Shown here: one piece after another, positions 17,424-27,400 of the stretch
Layout of the letters: every line of letters starts with the position of its first letter
How positions within the stretch are numbered: position 1 is the stretch's first letter
Source: Symploca sp. SIO3C6
GTDB taxonomy: Bacteria > Cyanobacteriota > Cyanobacteriia > Cyanobacteriales > Coleofasciculaceae
Direction of reading: 5' to 3'
DNA: 64,000 nucleotides
Assembly (NCBI GenBank): GCA_010692425.1
Contig: JAAHHJ010000002.1
Coordinates: 248,001-312,000 of the forward strand
The notes under the pieces: model-generated
What the model saw: only the letters and a program-made list of their open reading frames with translations
Databases searched by the model: none
Told to the model about the DNA's origin: nothing
Made by a program: the position numbers and the translations under genes

Positions 17424-18074
17424 ATGAAGCTTGTAATCCAGGGTAAAAACATCGAAATCACCGATGCAATTCGTGATTATGTCAATCAGAAAATTGAGAA
17501 GGCGGTCAATCACTTCCAGAGCATAACAACTGAGGTAGACGTCAATCTATCGGTGGCTCGCAATCCCCGGATAAATTCTAAGCAAACGGCAGAAGTGACC
17601 ATTTATGCAAATGGGACAGTAATTCGTGCTCAAGAAAGCAACGACGACTTATACGCTAGCGTTGATTTAGTTGCTGATAAAATTCAGCGCCAACTGCGAA
17701 AATACAAAGAGAAACTACAGAATAAGAAAACACAATCTCAGCGCAAGAAAGGCATTGTCGTTAATGACACACCAGTAGCAGAAAATCTCATTGGGGATCG
17801 TTCTCCTGAACTACCCAGCGAAGTTCTACGCATGAAGTACTTTGCCATGCCGCCAATGACGATTGAGGAAGCCTTAGAACAACTACAGTTGGTAGATCAC
17901 GACTTTTTTATGTTCCGCAACGTTAGCACTAATGAGATTAACGTGATTTACGAACGTAACCATGGTGGTTATGGGGTAATTCAGCCTCGCAATGGCAATG
18001 GTCACACCAATCATAAAAATGGTAAGGCTTCTCATAGTGCAGACTCGATGGCAGAGAGAGCAAAAACTCACTAA
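17424..18074 (+). CDS. hpf: Ribosome hibernation promoting factor, long form (LrtA)
   Basis: 216 residues. The N-terminal domain (1-100, [20 protein letters not shown] and on) is the ribosome-binding HPF/YfiA fold; the C-terminal domain (about 140-195, [20 protein letters not shown] through [17 protein letters not shown]) is the dimerising part of long HPFs that form 100S ribosomes. In cyanobacteria this gene is lrtA, the light-repressed transcript, which carries a long leader; the 250-base gap upstream (17174-17423) could hold it. GGAG about 11 bases before the ATG is a usable ribosome-binding site. Confidence 0.93.
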   Translation: MKLVIQGKNIEITDAIRDYVNQKIEKAVNHFQSITTEVDVNLSVARNPRINSKQTAEVTIYANGTVIRAQESNDDLYASVDLVADKIQRQLRKYKEKLQNKKTQSQRKKGIVVNDTPVAENLIGDRSPELPSEVLRMKYFAMPPMTIEEALEQLQLVDHDFFMFRNVSTNEINVIYERNHGGYGVIQPRNGNGHTNHKNGKASHSADSMAERAKTH

Positions 18075-18146
18075 TTCAGTTGCCGGCTTTTGAAGCTCAA
18101 TTAATTATTGGTATCTAGGGAGAGTAGCTCCAGGTAGAAACTGAAA

Positions 18147-18214
18147 GTAAGTAATAAGTAATAAGTAAATTAAATTTATTACTTATTACTTATTATTTAT
18201 TACTTATTACTTAT
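18147..18214. repeat. TAAGTAA heptamer array in both orientations (forms a hairpin)
   Basis: Units of TAAGTAA on one side and TTACTTA on the other, joined by AATTAAATTT, so the array folds back on itself with a stem of roughly 25 bp. It lies between hpf and the next methyltransferase gene and could end the hpf transcript. Confidence 0.85.
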
Positions 18215-18235
18215 CATAGAAATGTAGGTGATAGA

Positions 18236-18775
18236 GTGCCAACCAAACCAATCAAGCTTCATATTGGAGGAAAAGAGCCTCACCCTGATTGGAAAATTCT
18301 AGATGTTGAGCCTCGTCCAGAGGTTGACTATGTATCCAATGCCTCGGATTTAAGTCAATTTGAAAGTAATTCTATTGAAGTCATTTATGCGAGTCACGTC
18401 TTAGAACACTTTTACTATAGTTTGGATAATGAACTCATTAACACACTCAAAGAGTGGCATCGTGTACTTGTGCCAGGAGGCAAACTTCTAGTTAGCGTAC
18501 CAGATCTAAAAACTTTATGTTGGCTTTATCTCAATCCAAATCTCATGCCTTTGGAACGCCATCACCTCATGAGAATTATATTTGGTGGTCAGACTAATAT
18601 CTATGATGTTCACAAAGTTGGTTTTGACTTTGAAATTTTAGTACTTTACCTAGAAGAATCAGGTTTTCATGAATATGAACAATTCTCAGAATTCAATCTA
18701 TTTAATGATTGCAGTAGCCTACGTGTTCTAGACACTTTAATTAGTCTAAATGTTATTGCGAAAAAGGCAGGATAA
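18236..18775 (+). CDS. Class I SAM-dependent methyltransferase-like protein
   Basis: 179 residues. IKLHIGGKEPHPDWKILDVE is the start typical of small predicted SAM methyltransferases linked to glycan or surface functions; IYASHVLEHF (motif near residues 55-64) and WHRVLVPGGKLLVSVPD (post-II region) match the Methyltransf_11-type fold. The classical glycine-rich motif I is weak (LHIGGKE). Start is GTG at 18236. The substrate cannot be inferred from neighbours: a heptamer array separates it from hpf and it converges on the caspase-like gene. Confidence 0.75.
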   Translation: MPTKPIKLHIGGKEPHPDWKILDVEPRPEVDYVSNASDLSQFESNSIEVIYASHVLEHFYYSLDNELINTLKEWHRVLVPGGKLLVSVPDLKTLCWLYLNPNLMPLERHHLMRIIFGGQTNIYDVHKVGFDFEILVLYLEESGFHEYEQFSEFNLFNDCSSLRVLDTLISLNVIAKKAG

Positions 18776-18796
18776 ATTGTTTATGATTCTTCACTA

Positions 18797-20752
18797 TCAA
18801 TCACTGATTTTCCTGATGGGTATTCCTTTTTTAGACAGACAAGAACTCATTTCCTCTTTACTTGTTAAAATCACACTTGGATGTACCCAGCCTAATTTGT
18901 AACTGGGTAGTCTCACCTGTATCCAACCTCGTTGCGTCTGTTTGCCAGTAACGAGCAGTTCCCTGTTAAAAGATGTAATAGTATTACTCTCTACAGAAGT
19001 AGGTTGGGAGCGAATATTTCCATTAACAGCAATCCAACAACTATTTGTTTCTAGTGGTTTTGTAGTCTGAGAAGATGCATCTACTTGAGGATTAGTACCT
19101 TCATCGGTTTTTGCCGGTGTTGATGTCTTAGAAGGTAGTGGTGAAGCTTCAGGAGTTGCTACTGCTTGAGGATTGATTGGTATTGGTATCACAGAAGGGT
19201 TCTCTAAAGATTTATTAGTAATCCCCTGTTCAGTATTTGTCTGCTGCTCAGATATAATGTTTGAAGGCTTATATGATGATGTTTCTATGGACTCTTGTAG
19301 GGATTCTACTGAGCCACGATTCTGGAAACCAAGCGCCCAAGCCAAAACCGCCAAACCTCCGGCAAAGGCAATCCCTAGCATTGGTTTTCTGGGTAAACTA
19401 GAAGCATGTTTAGTTGGTGAAGTAATCAAGCTAGATGATACCTCAAGTGCAGGAGTAGAATCAATCTGTACTGAATTTAGAGTCTGTGCTTTTTCTAGTG
19501 GTGCTGCACTCACTTTCAAAAGTTCCTCTTGATGCTGCTCTTCCCCATCCAATTGTGCTAGCTCATCAAGTGAAGTAGAAACAGAAGCAGGAAGTGAGCT
19601 ATCAGTTGCTTCAGATAAGGAAGAAAACAGTGGTTGCATCTGGGAATTAGAATTGTCTTCTTCTTGATAACTACTCTTTAGCTGCTGAGTAACTCGCTCT
19701 CTAATCTTTTCTATATCCTGATCTGTTATTCCTAGAAACTGCTGCAGATACCTTAAATCTGCGTAATTTTTACTGTCTAGAGGATCTTTATTGTGAAGTC
19801 CTCTCTTAAACTCTTGTTCATAAAGCTGTAACTTTTTCTGGTACTCTCGATAAGGTCTAAGAACTTCAGTTTCAATTGCTTCACAATCTTCAGAGCTTAG
19901 TTGTTCACTTTTTGCCAAGGACATCAAACTAATGCGAGCGGTTGTCGAAATTTCTCCAAGACTTGCCCAAAGTTCTACTTCTTGGCGGTAGTTATGCTTG
20001 GAGCCTACAACCAGTGGTTTAGACAGCAAAATCTGATTTTCTTCCCCAGAATTATAAAAATTTGGCTTCAAGGCTGGAGCCGCTTGCTTAAGTTTGCGGC
20101 AAGCGTATTCATGCACTTCCTTAACTGAAATCCAACCATCAAGATTTTTATCTGCAGCTCCAGTTTCAATTGCCTCAACCAAGTAACTAGTGTAAGCTGA
20201 AAGCTCTGGTTTTATATTATTTAGAGAATAAGGTACAGTAGTAGCACAAGAGAGAATTTTTCGCCTTTTACCACCCAATTGCGTTTTGATATATGAATTT
20301 TGATCTGGCCGTACTGTTGCTATTTTCTCCAAGGTACTGTGCAAGCAGTAGTCAAGGATCAACAACTTTTGCTGGCAGTGACTGTTACTGATGATCTTAT
20401 TGATCAAGCTAGCTGCAACAGTTGTTATAGGAATTATGTTGGCTGTTGGACTTTGACGAGTGATGCTAGTTCCCAAACTCAAGTTTTCCTTATGGTCTAG
20501 AAAACTATAACCAGAGAAAAACAGTACGACGAAGTCATCTTGAGTACGCTCTGAACACAAAGCTTCAATTGCTTTGCGCATCAAAGGAGGGTTAGGATTT
20601 ACTAGCGTCTTGACTTCGTCAAAACCACCCATCTCTGCATGCTGCAAAACTCGCTGCATCGACTCGACATTTTTCAGTGCCATCGGCAGCGCTGTAAGAC
20701 CAGGACCGTACTCACTGACCCCAATCAGTAGTGCTACCTTCACCATTATCAA
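18797..20752 (-). CDS. Caspase-like (orthocaspase) protein with EF-hand loop, TM segment and SH3b domain; His replaced
   Basis: 651 residues. The N-terminal C14-type fold (1-250) starts VALLIGVSEYGPGLTALPMA. The strand that normally ends SGHG reads FFSGYS, so the catalytic His is Tyr82; the Cys (LDYCLHS, C136) is retained. A canonical EF-hand loop follows (D201, N203, D205, S209, E212 in DKNLDGWISVKE). A charged linker, one membrane segment (about 452-470) and a C-terminal bacterial SH3 domain (about 575-640, VNGNIRSQPT, GWIQVRL, GWVHPS) complete it. Cyanobacterial orthocaspase homologues with substituted dyads are known and thought to be inactive. Protease activity is doubtful. Start may be Met3. 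Confidence 0.82.
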   Translation of the reverse strand: MIMVKVALLIGVSEYGPGLTALPMALKNVESMQRVLQHAEMGGFDEVKTLVNPNPPLMRKAIEALCSERTQDDFVVLFFSGYSFLDHKENLSLGTSITRQSPTANIIPITTVAASLINKIISNSHCQQKLLILDYCLHSTLEKIATVRPDQNSYIKTQLGGKRRKILSCATTVPYSLNNIKPELSAYTSYLVEAIETGAADKNLDGWISVKEVHEYACRKLKQAAPALKPNFYNSGEENQILLSKPLVVGSKHNYRQEVELWASLGEISTTARISLMSLAKSEQLSSEDCEAIETEVLRPYREYQKKLQLYEQEFKRGLHNKDPLDSKNYADLRYLQQFLGITDQDIEKIRERVTQQLKSSYQEEDNSNSQMQPLFSSLSEATDSSLPASVSTSLDELAQLDGEEQHQEELLKVSAAPLEKAQTLNSVQIDSTPALEVSSSLITSPTKHASSLPRKPMLGIAFAGGLAVLAWALGFQNRGSVESLQESIETSSYKPSNIISEQQTNTEQGITNKSLENPSVIPIPINPQAVATPEASPLPSKTSTPAKTDEGTNPQVDASSQTTKPLETNSCWIAVNGNIRSQPTSVESNTITSFNRELLVTGKQTQRGWIQVRLPSYKLGWVHPSVILTSKEEMSSCLSKKGIPIRKISD

Positions 20753-21020
20753 CCTCCCAAAGGTACTGTTACCATAACCGAACTGCTCAACTGCAAAGGT
20801 ACATATCTACCCTTGCTAAACTTACCTGTTGTCATCGCCATTATCCGGACAAAAAATCCAATATGAGCAAATAATTTCATTTGTGCTCGTGGTGAAGATC
20901 AACTTTTTTTATTTATTCAAATAAATTTCTAATAGAATCAGCCCTTTTAAGGTTTTGTGATTGCTCTAGATTTGTAGTTGGCTAAAGAAAACTACATTTG
21001 TTTTAAAGTCAACAAGTTAT

Positions 21021-21221
21021 AGCAGTACGCATTTTGGTTAGGACACTACCATTAGGTGTAAAGACAGAATAAATCATAAATCGACTCCCAAAAAAGATGT
21101 CCTAACCGTAGCGCGTAGTGCTATATAGCGCTACGCGCAAGGCTCCAGGGCAGAAGGCTCCAAGGCAGAATTTGACAAAGTTCTAGCGATTTAGCTTGTC
21201 CTAACCTTAATACGTACTGCT
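21021..21221. mobile_element. Miniature inverted-repeat element (about 200 bp)
   Basis: The 25-base left end (21021-21045, AGCAGTACGCATTTTGGTTA and 5 more) matches the reverse complement of 21197-21221 at 22 of 25 positions. There is no room for a transposase. The right half recurs at 52623-52726. The inner part contains the ATAGCGCTACGCGC motif also found in palindromic cyanobacterial repeats. Confidence 0.65.
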
Positions 21222-21270
21222 GTAACTATAAATTAAGCGTCACCCTTATCTAAGTTGGCTAATCCTTTGC

Positions 21271-21372
21271 TATAGCAGTCGCCATAGCTGTTAGAGAACT
21301 TTCTTGTTCCCTGTTAAGAGTTCCCTTTGAATTAAAATAGTATGTCCTAACTGGTATATCCGTTGCTATATA
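21271..21372. repeat. Second small interspersed repeat family, copy 1
   Basis: About 100 bp from TATAGCAGT to GCTATATA. The core TTGTTCCCTGTTAAGAGTTC and the end TATGTCCTAACTG are shared with a second copy at 49264-49362. The two ends are imperfect inverted repeats of each other. Confidence 0.6.
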
Positions 21373-21456
21373 ATAAGTTCAATCAAATATTAACTATAAA
21401 AAAAAGACTAATTTTTGAGGAAAAATTTTCTTCGGAGAATCGTTGGGTAATGATGA

Positions 21457-21619
21457 TGAAGTTAATGCCCACCGGAGGAATTTGAAGAGAAAGATGCCCA
21501 AGATTTTACGAAGGGATGGTAGCACCAGCTTTACCATTTTCATGGCATTGGGGGCATTAATAATCAAATACAAATTAGGAATAAGTGATAGAGAAAAAGT
21601 AGAACAGGTAAAAAACTAG
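21457..21619 (+). pseudogene. Degenerate open frame, unrecognised
   Basis: A frame without a clear start reads HRRNLKRKMPKILRRDGSTS, then FTIFMALGALIIKYKLGISD, and stops at TAG 21617-21619. It is lysine- and arginine-rich with one hydrophobic stretch. It might be a worn transposase tail, given the two miniature elements beside it, but I do not recognise it. The remainder of 20753-21688 shows nothing further. Confidence 0.2.
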
Positions 21620-21688
21620 TTAACTCCTATTTAAAACTAAACATAATTGATTATTTTTAAACAGGAGTCAACCTTGATAAATTACCCC

Positions 21689-24334
21689 CTAACTCTGGGC
21701 TTGTGCTTGATCTAAGCAAGACTGAAATTTTTCTGCCAGCACTTGAACATGAGGTTCTTGCAGCATACTTAAGGTCTTCCCAGGAACATCATGGATTTCC
21801 AAACCTCCAGGGCTCATTTGACTCCATCCGAGATCAGATTCGTAGAATTCGATATCATCAAGCCATCGGAATAGAGTAACACGACCTTGGTAGGTTTTCG
21901 TGGGCATGAATACCCATTGCGAATTTCCTTTGCTTTGTTTATCTCGATAAAGGTAGTCTTGGCAAATTTGAGGCAAAGGGAGCCCAAGTTTCTGATAAAA
22001 TTTGCAGTAGAGTTGCATTAAATTATTTTTGACCCTATTTATTGCCATATTCACTTTTTCCAATAAGTATGGATAACCTCGTCTGGAAAAGTGATTCCAG
22101 TGTGCAGACACTTTCCCAAAAAATGACAATTTTTTGAGAGAATTGTGATCAGTCATAGTTCCTAACATCGCCATTAGAGCTACCTTTTGATCTTTTGCGT
22201 GGAGTTGCTCAGCAATTTTATAGGCCACTCTACCACCGCACTGGATACCTGCGAGAAAATAAGGACCTTCAGGTTGAATCTTTTGCAATTCTTTAATGTA
22301 GTAACCTGCAGCATCCTTAATCTGCTTCTTGGAAACTTCATCCATTAATCCCAATGATAGACCATAAATAGGTTGTTCAGGATCTAAATGACTAACTAAA
22401 GGTCGGCAGTGTTGAAGACCCTCCCCAAGTACATGTAAAAAAAACAAAGGCGGTTTGTTGCCACCAGATTGAATGATTGCTAATGAAGGACTTAATACTA
22501 ACGATTCTTTCTGAGAGAGAATTCTGCTTATTTCCTCAATTGTACCCAGCTGAAAGAGAGTAGACATTGGCAAATTTTTGCCAAGACTCTTATTAATTTC
22601 ACCAACTAACCTCAAAGCTAACAATGAGTGCCCTCCTAGCTCAAAGAAGTTATCTCTGATGCCAATAGGCTTCTTGCCTAAAACTTTCTCCCAAATTTCA
22701 CTCAGTTGAATTTCCAATTGATTTCGAGGAGCTACAAAGGCTTCTCCAGACTCTTTGCTATCGCTGTGGGAACCGTTGAGGTAGCCACTCTCGTCAAACG
22801 ATTGACCAGTGCTGCTTTCTCTGAAGATGGGCAACTCAGAAAGCTTTTGCTCTGGATTAACAACAATAGTTTCCAGTAAAGCTTGAAAATTCCTAACGAT
22901 CTGTTCAATAGTACTGGTATTAAATAAGTCAGTTTTATAATCGAGTACTCCCCTCAATTCTCCTCCTTGTTCCTCGAAGGACACTGACAAATCAAAATTC
23001 GCTGTCCCATTACCAACATCAAAGGAACTAACAGTTATTCCTTGTAGCTCTGGAGGCTCCGTTGAGGTATTCTGAAGCACTAGCATTGCCCGAGACAGAG
23101 GAGTGCTAACTAGATTGGGTAACTCTACTACTTTCTGAAAAGGCACATCCTGGTGATCATAAGCCCCTGAGGCGACTTTTCGCACTCGGGTTAATAGCTC
23201 CGGAAAACTTGGGTCTCCAGACAAATCAGTACGCAGCAAGACGATATTATTGAAGTATCCAATTAGCTCTTCGGTCTCGAGGCGATCGCGACAGGCAACG
23301 GGTGAGCAAAGTATAATATCCTCCTGCCCTGTATACCGGTGAAGTAATGTTTTGAATGCTGCTGTCAGGGTCATAAATAGAGATACTCCCTGCTGACGAC
23401 TTAGAAGTTTGAGCGCTTCAGTTAATTTCTGATTTACTACCAGAAATTGACGCGCACCTTGGTAAGTCTTAAGAGAAGCTCTTGCTTTGTCAATTGGTAG
23501 TTGTAGTGCTTCTAGATTGCCGCCAAGCTGCTGTTGCCAGTATTCAAGCTCAGAGGCGAGGACCTCACCTGAGAGCCACTGCTGCTGCCAGTGAGCAAAG
23601 TCAGCATACTGAATAGGTAAATTAGAGAGCGAGGAGGGCTTGTCAGCGCAGAATGCTTCATAGAAAGCTGTCAGCTCCCTAAAGAACACCTTAAAAGACC
23701 AACCGTCAGAGATTATGTGGTGCATCACCAAGAGCAATACATGTTCCTCTTCAGCTAAGCGCAGGAGTTTTACACGCCAAAGTGGTCCTTGAGCTAGGTC
23801 AAAGGGTTGCAGGGCTTCCTTAGTTATCAACTGCTTGGCATGAATCTCCAATTGTGATTGAGAGAGATCTCGGAGATCTACCACAGACAAAATTGAGGGG
23901 ATTTCTGGAGAAATAACCTGAAAAGGTTGTCCCTCAACAGCCTTAAAAATTGTTCTGAGAATTTCGTGACGCTCTACAATTGCATTTAGGCTCTTTTCTA
24001 GTGCAGCCAGGTTGAGCAAACCTGTTAGACGAAAAGCTACCGGGAGATTATAGACAGAACTGCCGGGTTCTAGCTGATCAAGATTCCACAAGCGTTGCTG
24101 GGCAAAAGACAGTGGCAGATTTTCCTTCCTGGAAACAGGCAATATTGGTTGCTGGGTAGAAGAGGTGGAAAGATTTTTTAAAAACTTGAGAATTTCTAGT
24201 TTACGCTCAGCAATCTCCAGTTTTAAAGTCTGGGTTAAAGCTCCTGAAGGAGCATCACATTCGAGCCGCTCCCCATTGACAGAAAGCTTGATATCTAGAC
24301 TCCGCAGGTGAGACATTAACTCCAAAGTGTTCAT
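21689..24334 (-). CDS. NRPS terminal protein: docking domain - C - PCP - thioesterase-like domain lacking its triad
   Basis: 881 residues, fifth in transcription order. Residues 1-53 (MNTLELMSHLRSLDIKLSVN and on) are a TubC-type docking domain. The condensation domain (about 70-500) has an intact HHIISDG (205-211). The carrier domain (about 538-608) has the phosphopantetheine Ser570 (LGGHSL). There is no adenylation domain. The last 260 residues follow the type I thioesterase fold closely, but the nucleophile motif reads AGIQCGG (Q698 where Ser is expected), the aspartate position reads MLGT (G725) and the histidine position reads VPGKTLSML (T854). Product release by hydrolysis or cyclisation at this domain therefore looks impossible by the usual mechanism. 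Confidence 0.9.
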   Translation of the reverse strand: MNTLELMSHLRSLDIKLSVNGERLECDAPSGALTQTLKLEIAERKLEILKFLKNLSTSSTQQPILPVSRKENLPLSFAQQRLWNLDQLEPGSSVYNLPVAFRLTGLLNLAALEKSLNAIVERHEILRTIFKAVEGQPFQVISPEIPSILSVVDLRDLSQSQLEIHAKQLITKEALQPFDLAQGPLWRVKLLRLAEEEHVLLLVMHHIISDGWSFKVFFRELTAFYEAFCADKPSSLSNLPIQYADFAHWQQQWLSGEVLASELEYWQQQLGGNLEALQLPIDKARASLKTYQGARQFLVVNQKLTEALKLLSRQQGVSLFMTLTAAFKTLLHRYTGQEDIILCSPVACRDRLETEELIGYFNNIVLLRTDLSGDPSFPELLTRVRKVASGAYDHQDVPFQKVVELPNLVSTPLSRAMLVLQNTSTEPPELQGITVSSFDVGNGTANFDLSVSFEEQGGELRGVLDYKTDLFNTSTIEQIVRNFQALLETIVVNPEQKLSELPIFRESSTGQSFDESGYLNGSHSDSKESGEAFVAPRNQLEIQLSEIWEKVLGKKPIGIRDNFFELGGHSLLALRLVGEINKSLGKNLPMSTLFQLGTIEEISRILSQKESLVLSPSLAIIQSGGNKPPLFFLHVLGEGLQHCRPLVSHLDPEQPIYGLSLGLMDEVSKKQIKDAAGYYIKELQKIQPEGPYFLAGIQCGGRVAYKIAEQLHAKDQKVALMAMLGTMTDHNSLKKLSFFGKVSAHWNHFSRRGYPYLLEKVNMAINRVKNNLMQLYCKFYQKLGLPLPQICQDYLYRDKQSKGNSQWVFMPTKTYQGRVTLFRWLDDIEFYESDLGWSQMSPGGLEIHDVPGKTLSMLQEPHVQVLAEKFQSCLDQAQAQS

Positions 24335-24454
24335 AGTAAAATCTTCTCTAAAACGTGTAGGTTAACTAGAAACTGATATTGAGTTGTACTCAAAGATGTG
24401 ATTTGCTAATTTTGTAAACACAGAGTAAGAGTTTCCTCTTGGTATAAAATTTGG

Positions 24455-27400
24455 TCAGAATGAAATCTGCTCACGACTTTCTTCAGTAGTGTTTGCAGCT
24501 TGGTCATTTCCAGATGCAGTATCCTGATTTTGAGCAACTTGGGTTGCCCAAATAATCGTCTCAAACTTCTCTGCTAACTCAGCTACTGTCGGTGCTTCAA
24601 AGAGAATGTTTGGGGAAAGATTAACCTTAGGGAATTCTTGGCGTAAACGAGATATAACTTGAATTGCTACCAGAGAATCTCCTCCCTGTTCAAAGAAGTT
24701 GTCGTCTCTTCCAACCTGCTCAAGTCCGAGCAATTTTTCCCAGATACTAGCTAACGTCTGTTCTAACTTATTAGCGGGAGCCACATAGGGCTGGAGCGAA
24801 CTGGTTCTGGCATAGGATGATGTTGAGGCTTCTGGCTCAGAAGTGTCTGATTCTCCTAAAGCGTCAAGCTTGAGCCATTGGTTAATCCTCATTTGTAGAT
24901 CTCCAGTAGAGACAACAACCTGACTGATTCGGCGCTGAGATAGAATCCGCTCAAAGGCATTAACCCCTTCATTGGGTGCGATCGCAAATTTAACTAAAGA
25001 AGACCTCCAAGATGGATTTTGTTGCTTATCTTCTTGCAATTGCCACCCATCCCAATTAACACTGATCCAGGGAATAGGACTAGATTGGTTATGCTGTTGT
25101 ACAAACGCATCCATGAATATATTTACTGCCGAATAAGCAGCAAACCCTAATCCTCCTAACACCGAAGACAAAGAAGATAACAATAGACAAAAGTCTAGTT
25201 CAACGCCTTCGAGGACTTTTGATAATACCAAGAGTCCGTATACTTTAGGTTGAAATAACGGATCACAATTAGCTTGATCAGCATCCCTAATAAATGACAT
25301 TTCTGGAATAATTCCTGCCGCATGGATAACACCATTGAGCTGACCAAAATTTTCTTGAGCCTCAGAGACTACAGCTTGCATTTGCTGCTGGTTAGCCACA
25401 TCAGCACTAACCACCAAGACCTCAGCTCCCAACTTCTCTAGTTCGTGGACTTTCCGAAGTTTGAGGCTTACGGGATCTTGTTCATCGTGAGTTTCTAGCC
25501 ATTGTTGCCAACTATCTCTCGAGGGTAAGGTAGAACGTCCTGTCAGTATTAATTTCGCTTGTACAGTCTTTGCTAAGTGTTCAGCTAGAACAAGACCAAT
25601 TCCTCCCAATCCACCAGTAATTAAATATACTCCTCCTTCCTTGAGTTGCGGAGTTTTTTGAGAAGATGCGCTTAATTGGACAGCTTCAAAGGTTTGTACC
25701 CAACGATGATGATTGCGGTAGGCAATCACTTGCTCAGAGGTATTGGCTTGTAATTCTTCTAACAGCAAGTTTATAAGTTGCTGCTGGCTGCTATTTCCCG
25801 CTTGGGGCAAAATAATATCAATACTGCGACAGCTTATGCTGGAGTATTCTTGTGGAATGACCTTAACAGGTCCGAGTACAGTTGCCTTCTCAGGAGAGAT
25901 TAATTCTTCTCCAGTCACCTGCTGTATGTTATTGGAAACAACCGCAATTTGAACTCTATGTTTAAAGTTTTGTTTATCAATAGCTTGAGCTAAAAACAGT
26001 AGACTGTAGAATCCTAAATCCTGAGCTTTGTTAACTGATTGTACCTGATTGTTCTGTGTTACATTCCATAAATGAACAACTGTTTTTGGATGTTTGTTGA
26101 GTTTGCCAAGCTCAATGAGTAAGGCATGGTAATGATTAGATTGTTGAGGGTTAAGAGTGTATACTCCCTCGCCCAACTTGGCAAATTCTGAGCCAAGCTT
26201 GACGGTAATGACATCCTGTCCTTTCAGTTCCAGTTGCTTTGCCAGTTGGCAACCCAAGCCCCATTCATCGAGAAATACAAGTGTGCAAGATTGAGCCAGG
26301 TTATTATTCCCTTGAAGGGTACAGACAATGGAGCGTTTCCAGGAAGGGATGTAGAACCAGTCTGCAATATCTTGTTTTTTGCCCGGTATCACCTTAGCCT
26401 TAACAGTATTAGCCTGCTTTAAAGGTTCCACCCAGTAACGCTGACTCTCAAAGGGATAGGTTGGTAAGGAGAGACGACGAGGTTGCTGATGGGCATAAAA
26501 TTGAGACCAATCAAGCTTTACACCTGCCAGCCAAAGCTTGCCCAAGGTGGTCAGTAAAAGTGCTACATCTGATTGGTTGTCTTGGGGATGGCGTACCGAA
26601 GTGAGAACAGTTTGCTGGACTGCTTTATCTTGATTTCGCTTAGCTAATGTACTTAAGGTTTTTCCAGGACCAACTTCTAGTAGAATTTGCTCTGGTTCTT
26701 GTAACAACTTTTGCACCCCTGAAGCAAAACGTACTGTTTGCCGCAGATGTTTTGCCCAATAGCTAGGATCGATTGCTTCTTCTGCTTTAATCCAGGTACC
26801 AGTGACGTTGGACAGATAGGGTATTTGTGGAGGTTTGAGGCTGACTTGTTTCACCCGCTCGGTGAAGGGTTCCAAAATCGGCTCCATCATCTCGGAATGG
26901 AAAGCATGAGAAGTGTGCAGCCTGCGGCATTCTACCCCCTGTTCAACCAGTTGCTTTTGTAATGTTTCTATGCCGTCAATAGAACCAGAAACTGCGCACT
27001 GGGATGGTCCATTAATTGCCGCCACTTGCAGAGGTTTTCCCTGGAAGGTTTCTACAGCCAGCAAGGATTGCAACTCCTGATCTGGCATTGGTACAGCAAG
27101 CATAGCACCACTAGGAAGTTGCTGCATCATCTGCCCTCGGGCAGCCACCAAAGATAAGGCATCCTCTAAAGAGAAAACCCCTGCCAGACAAGCTGCGACA
27201 TATTCACCGATACTGTGACCAATCATTGCCTGGGGATTTACCCCCAACGACATCCATAATTTAGCAAGGGCGTACTCAATCACAAACAATGCTGGTTGAG
27301 CAATTGCAGTCTGTTGCAGTTGTTTGGTAGCCTCATCACTCTCTTCCTCGGTTGGATACAACACATCCCGCAGATCAATTCCCAGGTGAGGTTTGAGCAA

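Noticed and set aside
21689-22460. Standard type I thioesterase call for the end of the last NRPS protein
   Set aside because: The fold fits but Ser, Asp and His are all replaced, so I do not claim thioesterase activity.
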